Shown here in pieces: positions 1-8,862 of a stretch of 64,000 bases of DNA (its first letter is position 1; the number at the start of each line of letters is the position of its first letter). Under the pieces are notes generated by a model. It was given only the letters and a program-made list of their open reading frames with translations. It had not been told where the DNA came from and made no database searches. Origin of the DNA: Rhyacichthys aspro (lineage: Eukaryota > Chordata > Actinopteri > Gobiiformes > Rhyacichthyidae); NCBI GenBank assembly GCA_036850595.1, contig CM072154.1:5073010-5137009 (forward strand). Reading direction: 5' to 3'. The position numbers and the translations under genes are program-made.

Positions 1-1383
1 TCTTATGCTTCTTTCTGTGATATTTGGATTTTTTCCTCACCAGTCTCCCGTCTTTGTCAGCCTTGTGTCCCATTTAAGCTTCTTTGCTCATATAAAACCA
101 TAGCATCTCCCACCCACTCCATGACTGCTGATCAGTCATTTCAAAGCTTTCTGGAATAAATTATGGAATTGTATCCAGAACTGTCACGTCATTGTTACTG
201 GGAAAACATTTTTGGAACGTTGCAGTTGCAAAAGTGGATCACGGGCCACTTCGAAACTAAACTAACTAACTAAACTTTGGTTTTGTTCAATTGAAATGTC
301 AACTCCACGCGAACAACAGAATTCTAATTGAAAGAGGAAGAGGAAGAGTGTGACAAGGTTTAAGTGAGTCCAATCAGACTGAAGCATTTTCCACACACAC
401 TCCACTAGCATCATCTAATTTTTCTCTTAAGAAAAAGAGCTGGAAATCTCTTTGTGTATGCTAAGCAGACCAGGAGGGTCATTTTCTGTTTTGATCTGAA
501 CTTAAAGAAGTGGATGAGGTGTAAACATACCCCAATAAAGTCAAATAGATGTGTGATATTGTGTATTTGTGGGAGATTCCATTTAACAGCACACAAACTG
601 TGAAGGAGAGTATTGAAAAGAGGCATGCAGCCAAATTTACCAACGTTGGCAACTTGCAAAAAGAGCTAATAGCACTTAAATAAAGAAAAGCGTTTCTTAA
701 CTGTTTGCATCTGGCTGAGTAAGGTTTACTAAAGCATGTTATTTGTTAGAATAGTTAATGACAAAGTACTTTGTAAAGCAAAAGAAAAGAAAGAATAAAA
801 AGGGCTCATTGCAGCTATTGCACAAAAAGCTTTAACATCTGTGTGGTGATCAAACTGGTTTATTATGTTATATATACTAATATACATTTATTTCCTCTTG
901 CAAATGTTTCTACTAAATCTTAAACAATCTTTCTCTCTTATCACTAGTGAAACATCTGGTTAATTCTAGTCAATGATACCCATTTTGTGTAAGTCCAAAA
1001 TCAACCTGAACTCATAAACACATAAAAACACAGTGAAGCTTCATTTTGTCTTTTTAGTTAACAGGAAGTGTCCCTCCTGCGTCCCTTCAGGTTTGTGAAT
1101 CTGAGTTGTGCTAAATAAATGGCATGATTGAGGTAGAATGACTTGATTCCTGTGTTTATTGATTTAAAGTGCAACATCTAGTCACTGAAACTGACTTCAT
1201 GTCAAGAATATATAATTGGGACCACCTGGCATGGGGTGATGAATCCATATTTTGGCCTGAGGAGCTCAACTCTACATCCTACACATTATAATGGTCTATG
1301 GCTCATGTTTCCAAAAGCATAGCTAATGAGATATTTCCTAACATCCATATGTAAATGTAGCCCACACAGTCAGGACCAAATGA

Positions 1384-1384
<1 letters not shown>
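1..1384. other. No gene recognised; A/T-rich intergenic or intronic DNA
   Basis: I see no exon with convincing splice sites, no RNA gene and no recognisable transposon end here. The only long open frame (411-659, minus) has no family resemblance I can name. If the candidate minus-strand first exon at 3197-3254 is real, this stretch would be its first intron or beyond. Confidence 0.5.

Positions 1385-1424
<40 letters not shown>
1385..1424. repeat. (AC)n microsatellite, 20 perfect units
   Basis: Forty uninterrupted bases of alternating A and C. This is a typical vertebrate dinucleotide microsatellite, likely to vary in length between individuals. Confidence 0.98.
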
Positions 1425-1426
<2 letters not shown>

Positions 1427-2184
1427 TGCATTTTGTCAGCCTGTTTAGTAACGTCCAATGTTCCATAGGACCTCACTTAAGTTGCCCTGTAACTTCCATG
1501 TTCCACTGTCAGCACATTTCTCTGTAGCAGCAGAAGACAGCACTGCCACAGGCCCGTCAGCTGCTTCATTAAGGATCTGGGCATATCCAATTACAGACTT
1601 AGGACCTAGGACAAAACACAGGAGAAAAGAGAGACTATAAAGCAGAGGAAGTGAGGGTCAGAGAGAGTAATGCGGAGCGCAAAGAGAGGCACAGCTGCAT
1701 TCAAGAAGAGCCAGAATAATTTAAATGTTGCAATCAATGAACACAATAGATGAGATGGCAAATCCTTTTATGCATTTACCTTTGCAGGGTCAGAACGTGA
1801 GGAAAGGCTTAATTTAGCGCAGGAGACATTTTCTGTGACAGCACGAGCTCTAACCTGAAGCGTCATTGTTTGTCTGTTCATAAAGCATTCGAGCCTCCTC
1901 TGCTTTCACTTTCTTTTCGTGGTGCTACATGTGGAAAATAATACGGTAACACTTATTTACAGTCCCCATCAGTTTGAACTAATTTATACCACTACGTTTG
2001 TATAGAACCAGCCACAGGTCTGGACCATGGCTTACTGTGGACACCAGGGATCAGTTTAATATTACACATCAGATATTTTCAGAGATGTGGTGGTGTCGAC
2101 CAGCGTTAAGCCTGGGCCTGGCTCACATTCCCTTCCACCAATCACAGGGTGTGGCCTGACTGAAGCTGCCTAAGGTCCACAGGG
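1425..2184. other. No gene recognised
   Basis: Unique-looking sequence. A small open frame at 1458-1640 has no domain or splice context that supports it. Nothing else is recognised. Confidence 0.5.
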
Positions 2185-2213
2185 AAATAAAATAAAAAAA
2201 TAAAAAAAATAAA

Positions 2214-2283
<70 letters not shown>

Positions 2284-2467
2284 AAATAAATAAAATAAAA
2301 TAAAATAAAATAAAATAAAATAAAATTAAATTAAATTAAATTAAATTAAATTAAAATAAAATAAAATAAAATAAAATAAAATAAAATAAATTAAAATAAA
2401 ATAAAATAAAATAAAATAAAATAAAATAAAATAAAATAAAATAAATTACATTACATTACATTACATT
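2185..2467. repeat. Compound A/T-rich microsatellite
   Basis: About 280 bp made of successive blocks. An AAT-type block is followed by AAAT, then AAAAT, then AAATT, then AAAAT again, and the stretch ends with four TTACA units. The blocks change one base at a time, as expected if the array grew by slippage and point mutation. Confidence 0.97.
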
Positions 2468-3190
2468 GGTTAAAGGGACGTCACACTTTATTCCAAAGTT
2501 TGAGATCCTTTAGATTATTTCAACTACATTTTTTCAGTCTTTATTTGGATTTTGAGACAGTAAGGATAGACGGGAAACTAGACTAAATAATAGTTAAACA
2601 GTGAGTATTCACACTTAATATACAAGTGACTTACTGAGATTTTTAATTCTCCATGTGTGTTTGGTGCTCTCTGCACACAATCCTTCACATTAACAAATAT
2701 GTTAACTGTAATACAATCCTTAGTGTTTTTTTAGTAGGAGAAAATGGTAGCGGAGACGTTGCTAAAAAAGCACATTTAACCCAAATGCTGCTACACTACT
2801 GTGTCATGCATTAAAAGAAGTTAAGACTGCACTACTGATAATCTGTTCTGATTCTGTGCATGATGCCAGTGGGTGATTATTTTAAATAAATAAAAAAAAA
2901 AATCAGGATAGAGAAAAAGCCTCCTTAGTCAATAAATAGTGTATTGTGTAGTGGTCAGGTCATTTTGTATAGGTGTCCAAATATAAAAAAATATGTTTAT
3001 CTAATTATGTGATTGGATTATATTTACACATTCATTCAGTTTCTCCAGTTATTAAATTGCTTTAGTTTCCCTTTGTTTGTATAAATACAACTAAATCTGT
3101 ATACTATCACAGTGATAACAGTTAGCTCTAATCCAGTCAGGATTAGACCAGAGTTTTACTGACTAACATTCTTCCTATATTAATCATGCC
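2468..3190. other. No gene recognised
   Basis: A/T-rich sequence with short homopolymers. It lies directly downstream (in minus-strand sense) of the candidate first exon at 3197-3254, so it could be intron. No exon was found in it. Confidence 0.45.
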
Positions 3191-3196
3191 ACATAC

Positions 3197-3254
3197 CTTT
3201 AGATTCCTCATTTCCACCTTTAGATTTCTTCACAGGCTTACGTGAATTAGCCAT
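3197..3254 (-). CDS. Candidate first coding exon of an unidentified minus-strand gene
   Basis: Reading the minus strand, an ATG at 3254-3252 has a strong start context (A at -3, G at +4). It opens 19 codons rich in Lys, Ser and Gly (starts MANSRKPVKK, ends GGNEESK). The frame runs into a consensus-like donor (AAAG|GTATGT) at 3196-3195, leaving the intron in phase 1. The segment lies inside a visibly CpG-rich block, which fits a promoter-proximal exon. The basic, low-complexity peptide matches no family I can name, and I found no second exon between 1 and 3190. The gene would therefore have to continue to the left of this window. The alternative is a chance open frame in a CpG-rich non-coding element. 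The call rests on start context, donor and composition only. Confidence 0.38.
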
Positions 3255-3450
3255 GTTTCTTGCCGGTCCATTTTGTATTCCGTCCCAATAACATCCACAG
3301 GTTAATGCGGCGGCTGGAATGTCCAGATCCAGTACAATAGCCGAGAACTGGCAGACGGCCTGGCGCTGGCACCGAGCCTTACCTGGACCGGCACCGCAGA
3401 GAAATGGGCTCCAAATACCCCCGAGTCCGAGCAGCCCGAGCAGCCCGAGC
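3225..3450 (-). promoter_or_regulatory. CpG-rich block, possible promoter of the minus-strand exon
   Basis: CpG dinucleotides are dense here compared with the surrounding A/T-rich DNA. On the minus strand a second donor-like site (CCAG|GTAAGG) lies near 3381, so an upstream non-coding exon is possible. No TATA box is visible. Assignment as a promoter is inferred from composition and from the exon next to it. Confidence 0.35.
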
Positions 3451-4227
3451 CCACAGCGGCAGCCAACTCATTAGCATAGACGCTTTGATATACAGCAGCG
3501 CACACTGTCGTCCCTCTGTCCCATCCTCAGTGTCACTCCATTTTAGTCTTTCCAAATTCTCCTTCTGGCAACATACAAGAGGACTGTGAGAGTGATATGG
3601 CACCAACAGAATGAGCTATTGTTAAAACATTCAGAGCTTTGTGGTTGTAATTCAACTGATTCGTCTAAGCTAAATTAATAAGAGTATTGTGAAGAATTTG
3701 GCAGAACAGACCTCATTTCCTTCTTGTGACAATAGCGTCTTGTTGCCCATTTCAACAAGTCATTTCTTTTCAGATTTGTATTGTTCTTCTATTCTTTGCA
3801 AGATGACGTTTAACAATTCAACTTTTTTTCTTTTTTTTTTTTTACTCCAGAGATACATTTTTAAGTGCGAAGCTCTGATAAATTGTGAATCAATGTTTGA
3901 CTTGAAGGCTGTCAGAATTTCAAGCAATGTTGTGAAAAATCCCAACAGAACCTTTGACAAGCAGTAACTCACAAGTTCTCTGATCAAGACGTATTGAGTA
4001 AAAGTAAAGTTAGAACTGCATTGAAGCTGCAAACCAACACCATAAGATTGAGATGTGGAGAAGACTATATTAGTATGTTAGTATTAGTACATATTGGTAT
4101 ATGTAGTGTACATAGCTGTGCTACACACATCTATGTCCCTCTGTCCGTCATGGGAGTGGATCCTCCTCCTGTGGTTCCCTCGGATGTTCCACTTTTTCAC
4201 AACAGCACTTTTTTTTTTTTTTTTTTA
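3451..4227. other. No gene recognised; contains poly-T tracts
   Basis: Poly-T runs near 3824-3843 and 4208-4226 stand out. The open frames at 3689-3967 and 3994-4233 lack any domain or splice support. Confidence 0.45.
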
Positions 4228-4311
4228 CCCTGATGGTGGGTCTAAGAACAGAGGGGTTTTCTTGTAAAGCCCTTAGAGACAACTGTGAAAACTGGGCTAT
4301 AGAAAAGAACA
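4228..4311 (+). mobile_element. Possible LINE 3'-tail fragment
   Basis: The module around 4261-4300 (TTGTAAAGCCCTTAGAGACAA, followed by a GGGCTAT motif) resembles the short 3' tail of fish non-LTR retrotransposons, as I remember it. There is no coding part. The assignment is from general resemblance only. Confidence 0.35.
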
Positions 4312-4385
4312 TGTACTTGTTTTAAGTATAATTTACTGAGAGTGATTTGATCAATGTAAATGAAAAAAAAATCATATTTGAACAG

Positions 4386-4871
4386 GTTTTATAAATATTT
4401 AAACAGGTTCTAGTTGGATTTGAACTGGGTTTAGATGGATTTGAAATGGTTTTATATGAATTTAAACAGGTTCTATGTGGATTTGAAGTGGGTTTAGATG
4501 GATTTGAACTGGTTTTATATGAATTTAAACAGGTTCTATGTGGATTTGAACAGGTTCTAGTTGGATTTGAACAGGGTTTAGTTGGATTTGAACTGGGTTT
4601 AGAAGGATTTGAACAGGTTTTAGTTGGATTTGAACAGGTTTTAGTTGGATTTCAAATGGTTTTAGTTGGATTTGAACTGGGTTTAGTTGGATTTGAACAG
4701 GTTTTATTTGGATTTGAACAGGTTTTAGTTGGATTTGAACAGGTTTTAGTTGGATTTCAAATGGTTTTAGTTGGATTTGAACTGGGTTTAGTTGGATTTG
4801 AACAGGTTTTAGTTGGATTTGAACAGGTTTTAGTTGGATTTGAACAGGTTTTACCTGGATTTGAACAGGTA
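4386..4871. repeat. Minisatellite, 21-bp unit, about 23 copies
   Basis: Tandem units follow the pattern GGATTTGAACAGGTTTTAGTT. Two higher-order levels are visible: a 63-bp (three-unit) block repeated from 4453 and 4516, and a 105-bp (five-unit) block repeated from 4651 and 4756. Because 21 is a multiple of three and the unit lacks stops in some frames, long open frames run through on both strands (heptapeptide VGFEQVL on plus). I treat these as a by-product of periodicity, not as proteins. The same unit occurs inside the hAT-like elements further right. No hAT ends flank this copy. Confidence 0.95.
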
Positions 4872-4990
4872 AATAGATAAATAACATTAGATAAATAAAG
4901 ATAGATGCTGGCTGCTCTTTCCTCTTCTGAGAATGATAGAACTGCACCCATTTCTTGATGATGATAAACATAAGGAATGAGCGGAGGCAG

Positions 4991-5037
4991 TGTGAAACTT
5001 AAAGGGAGATTGTGGCAAAGGGAAACAAAAGTGAAAC
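4991..5037 (+). promoter_or_regulatory. IRF/ISRE-like motifs upstream of the TATA box
   Basis: AAAAGTGAAAC at 5027-5037 differs by one base from the ISRE core GAAAGTGAAAC. A second TGTGAAACTT lies at 4991-5000. They sit about 66-112 bp upstream of the inferred start site at 5103. If functional they would link the gene to interferon-regulatory-factor control. Short motifs of this kind also occur by chance. Confidence 0.35.
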
Positions 5038-5070
5038 ATCCTAAAGTGGACAGGTGTGTGCTGGGACAGG

Positions 5071-5107
5071 TATAAAAAGCCCGCTTCTCACCTGCTTCTG
5101 TCATTCT
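5071..5107 (+). promoter_or_regulatory. TATA box and initiator of the secreted-protein gene
   Basis: TATAAAA at 5071-5077 is followed by TCATTCT at 5101-5107, a full match to the initiator pattern YYANWYY. The inferred start A at 5103 is 32 bp downstream of the first T of the TATA box, which is the expected spacing. Exon 1 would run from 5103 to 5154 and be entirely non-coding. Confidence 0.75.
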
Positions 5108-5255
5108 CTCACCGACTGCTCACTGTCTGTTCTCTCACATTCAGCCAGGTTCAAGTGAGATCACCACTATTTTACAACTGGCTTTGAAGACTGGTGCTAA
5201 ACTGTTGTTTCACTGTTGGCGATTTATTTTATTTTTTACAGGTTTGAGGAGCGCT

Positions 5256-6453
5256 ATGGCAGCAGCAGTGTCCGCCTTCACTCTTCTGTGTCTGGTCTGC
5301 CTCACAAATGCATTTTTGGATCAGAAAACCACGGTAAATAAACTCCAAGATCTACTTTGGATCCATTTGCCTTTTTTTGAGCTAAAGGCTACAGGCTTAA
5401 AGTCACTGAAATCATAGGTTTAAGCTGGACAGGTTCAAAAACATGGTGGACAACAACAGTTTGTTCCTTCTCCTTCAAATTAAAGGAAAGTCTGGAACCT
5501 CTATCATTTTTGTGCAGTTTTTGAAGGTGCAACTACAGGTTTTTACTTATTTATTTTAAATTTATTTGTATGTCTTGTGGAAAATCTTAGTTTTTAAAAA
5601 AATATATTTTAATACCAACAATAGTTAACAATCACAACAAATAAGTCAAAAGGGGCTTATTCTTCACAGCCCAAGCACAGTGAACCCGCCCTCACTCCTT
5701 ACAATGCCTAACAATGTCAATTTCAATAGCAACAAGTAGTAGTTGTGTTTATGTATTTGATACCATAAAAATGCATCACTTTAAGAGAAACTGTGTTCAT
5801 TGTAAAACCAATGCATGTCTGTATTCACAGACTGACCTGAAGAGAAATGTCCAGATGCTGCAGAAGGAAAGATATGACACAGCTGTGGTAGGTACAATAC
5901 AATGTGTTTTAGAGTCTAGGACTAGGGCTAGGCAATAGCTGTAGTTTATTGTTGTAGTTTTTTTTTGATGAGCTGTCAAACTGGAAGCTGAGGTTCAATT
6001 CCCAGAGACAGTCCCATGGTTTAAATTCAGTTTGAAATCTCTTTTATTATTGCTGTTTGTTGAAAAAAATGTATTGAGTTTTATTGTTTAGTCCACATTG
6101 CCCAGCCCTAGTGTCCACATACTGTCAGTTTTCCTGAAAATGTTATTGTGTTGAAAGTGTACTGTAATATAAAACAGAATTTGGTTTTCTTTCTATAGAA
6201 ATACGTGGCCTTACGTGACTTTATGCCAATCTTGAACAAAGGCTTAAATCTAATGGACAAAATGAGAGCAATAGTGACGGAGACTGGCCTCGATGAAGAT
6301 CTGCCCTCACTGGTTGAGTTTTTGGATGATGTGAAGATCTTTGTGCAGGACGTCAAGAAACACACAAGTGAAGAGATGAACACACTTGTGGACAAATTCG
6401 AAGACACAGACAAACATTTAAAGTCACTGAACATGTTAATTAATCTGATCTGA
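5256..6453 (+). CDS. Unidentified small secreted helical protein, 129 aa, three coding exons
   Basis: Exon 1 (about 5103-5154) is non-coding and ends at CAA|GTGAGA. Intron 1 is 87 bp and ends at a pyrimidine-rich acceptor at 5241. Coding exons are 5256-5333, 5831-5887 and 6199-6453 (TGA at 6451-6453), joined at ACG|GTAAAT, CACAG|ACT, GTG|GTAGGT and TATAG|AAA. All introns within the coding part are phase 0. The ATG at 5256 is the first in exon 2. The product has 129 residues. Residues 1-19 form a signal peptide (MAAAVSAFTLLCLVCLTNA), which holds the only two cysteines. The mature chain of about 110 residues is charged and amphipathic, probably two long helices (about 27-75 and 78-129) with a turn near TETGLDEDLP. 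I do not recognise the family. A small apolipoprotein-like or helical cytokine-like secreted factor is conceivable, but no motif proves either. The promoter and poly(A) signal argue for a functional gene. Confidence 0.8.
5922..6111. mobile_element. MITE in intron 3, 190 bp, 15-bp terminal inverted repeats
   Basis: The left end CTAGGGCTAGGCAAT (5922-5936) and the reverse complement of the right end ATTGCCCAGCCCTAG (6097-6111) differ at one base. There is no coding capacity. The ends resemble short hAT-like MITEs of fish, but I could not read a convincing target-site duplication. It occupies most of the 311-bp third intron of the secreted-protein gene. Confidence 0.75.
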
Positions 6454-6666
6454 CTAAATGAAAATGATTTCTGTCAGGCTCCACTGTCTCTCGTTTCTCC
6501 TCAGTCTTTGCTGCTAATTTTATACATTTGTAAAAGTCAAATCAAACCTCTCTAAAGTTACCATGAAGTCTTTGTTCTACATAATACTGACACATTTGTA
6601 AATCTTTTTTTTTTTTTTTTTACAGTTTATTGTAACAGACAGTGTTTTAACAATAATCATTAAAAC

Positions 6667-6672
6667 AATAAA
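6667..6672 (+). terminator. Polyadenylation signal AATAAA of the secreted-protein gene
   Basis: A perfect AATAAA lies 214 bp after the stop codon, followed by a T-rich tract (6674-6681) that could serve as the downstream element. This gives a 3' UTR of roughly 230 bp. Confidence 0.6.
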
Positions 6673-6689
6673 CTTTTTTTTCCACTGGA

Positions 6690-8149
6690 GACAATTTTGT
6701 TAAAGACAGTCCTTTGAGCTTCACTTTCTATCAACACATTTGTGTGACTGGTCAGTTTGTCCACCACTGTACATTTAGCAAGTGTTTCAAAATTCTAATA
6801 GCATGTTTGAGAAAACAAAATCTTATTTTGTAAGTGTTTATAAATTAGACTTTTTTAAAATCATATTTGACATAGCCTCTCTCTTATGAATAAATACTAC
6901 AGGTTAATACTTTATATATTACAGACAATTACTGTACCTGATTTAATGGTTTCCTATTACTTAGTTATTATGGCCACTATTTCATTCCAGATTGTAAGTG
7001 TTTATTCCTCATTATCAACTGCTTCACCCAAATCTTTAACAAACTCACTGAAACACTATTTCAAACATTCTCTGCTTTCCTTTTTGAATATCAGCTGTCA
7101 TCTATTTAAGTTAGCTGCTCATTTCCAGAAAACAGAGCGTTACTGCAGAAAACACTAAAAGGAAAGCACATTAAAAAATCTATTCATAAAGTTTAAGTAA
7201 CGACCGCCATTACAGTTCACCAAAGAAATGGGTTTTGTTGAATTTGTTTTGGCAACATATAACAAAGATTGAAATGAAGTAATTTCAATTAATGATTTAT
7301 AAGATTATAAAGACAGAAGACTCACAAGTGAGACTGACGCACAAATACTGGATTAAAAATGTAACAGTAATGTAAAACATTTTTTTTTCAGTTTAGTTTT
7401 AAAGATGTGACCAAAGCTGCAATGGTGACACATCGTCAAAAGAGTTTCAGAATGACTCTGGAACTCTGCTATTTTCAGTTTCGTTTAAGAATACTATAGT
7501 TATTTCTAGTTAACGGTCAGGTTCACTCTACATAACAGGATTAACCAGGTTTTGTCAGAAGCTGGTCTGACTGGATTCTATCTGCAGAAAGGGGATGCCC
7601 ACAAAGATACAGTTTACGGGAAATGGACGGTTGACAAGAACAACACTGAATAAAACTGTAACCTTTAATCACATGAAATCTTCTAAACTTGTAATCCCAT
7701 CCCCTTTTGATAACTACAACTAGGCTGCACTCTATATGTATATTCAATATTACTTTTTAAACTTGAAATAGTGTATTGCTTGCCTTTAAGCATATGTTTA
7801 TTAAACAGCTTTTCAGATTTGCAACATGTCAAAGGATTTTTTTAATTTTTTTTTTTATCTTAGACAATTGACATTTTAAAATTGTAACAAAAAGTGCAGG
7901 GATTTCCGAGGTTCAGCAGCATCTCTTATAAAGTTAACTGATAAGTCAAGTAAATAAATAGCTTCTTGAAGTTTTATGAAGTAAATGAAACAAAGTTAAA
8001 TAAAATGTGCACAGAAATGTGACTCTTAAATCAATTAGTAGTCCCAATTGAGCAGCACCAGATTGCGGTGCAAAAAGTAGTTGAGCTTCTGTTTATATAA
8101 CATTATTGGGCTCAGTTATGTTACTAGTAGTTGTGAGTTATAGAGGACT
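6690..8149. other. No gene recognised
   Basis: A/T-rich, mostly unique-looking sequence. The open frames at 6886-7158 and 7541-7747 have no supporting features. No transposon ends were read. Confidence 0.45.
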
Positions 8150-8525
8150 GGGATGTTTATTACAATTTCCTTATCTTCGAAACATATATCTGCTCTACGG
8201 ACACTTCTTCACTCGGCAAAACTTTTCCTCCACTCCGCTGTGTTTGTGAGCACTGTGTACTACTTTCACTGCTGATTGGCTGTTACCTGTGCCGTAGCTC
8301 TGCGTGTAACCAATCAGATGGTGCTGGGGGTGGGACAATGCTGGAGATAGAATAGCGAGTGCAGACAGAGAGGTGTGGCTGCATCAGAGCTAAAATAACC
8401 CAGTTTTAAATTGATCTCTTATCGGCCGGCGGATTAAAAAAAAAAAAAAAAAGGCCAATGCCGATATGCATCAAAATGCCAAATATCGGCGTCAACAATC
8501 AGCCTGGCCGATAATCGGTCTAATT
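8150..8525. repeat. Dispersed-repeat-like block ending in an ATCGGCC inverted-repeat MITE
   Basis: Within it, TTATCGGCC (8419-8427) and GGCCGATAA (8506-8514) form opposed ends of a short inverted-repeat element with an internal poly-A run (8436-8452). The preceding part has the flavour of a fish DNA-transposon remnant, but I cannot name its class. Confidence 0.5.
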
Positions 8526-8555
8526 CTAGAAAGTATCTACTCCAGCACTGACGGA

Positions 8556-8862
8556 GTCTTCTTACACAGAGAACCAGAGCAAACAACAAAAACAAAGAAA
8601 AACATAAACAGACAAAAGGTAAGCAAAAAGAGATGTGGATAAATATTAGCAATACATTCATGAAATGTTTAACAAGGAGGAAAGGGGATCATTTGGTTCT
8701 AGTGCTGAGCTCACAGCTTGAAGGTTAAGGTCAACCCTAAACTTGTAATGTATTTGTTTTTTTGCAGTGACAAACTGGTCCATTGTTACCTTTTTTAATA
8801 AAGTTAAAGCAAGAAAGGTAGGCTGCTCAGTAATTGATGCAGCGCCCCCCTGTGAAGCAACT
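8556..8862 (+). repeat. Dispersed repeat family R1, copy 1
   Basis: It shares ordered modules with the blocks at 17440, 29050, 39330 and 58425. These are a GGATAAATATT module, then a 'CTAAACTTGTAATGTATT' module, then a TTTTTTAATAAAG module followed by AAGCAAGAAAGGT. All copies lie in the same orientation. There is no coding frame. The family is unknown to me. Confidence 0.6.

Noticed and set aside
4446..4880. 144-codon open frame on plus, and 148-codon frame on minus (4525-4971)
   Set aside because: Both run through the 21-bp minisatellite, whose period is a multiple of three. There is no independent evidence of coding.
5184..5417. 77-codon open frame starting at 5184 as the real start of the secreted protein
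   Set aside because: The part before 5256 spans a pyrimidine-rich acceptor (5241), and the part after 5333 continues past a good donor. The signal peptide begins cleanly at the ATG at 5256.
5714..5938. 74-codon open frame as a separate gene
   Set aside because: Only 5831-5887 is coding, as exon 3 of the secreted-protein gene. The rest lies in introns 2 and 3.
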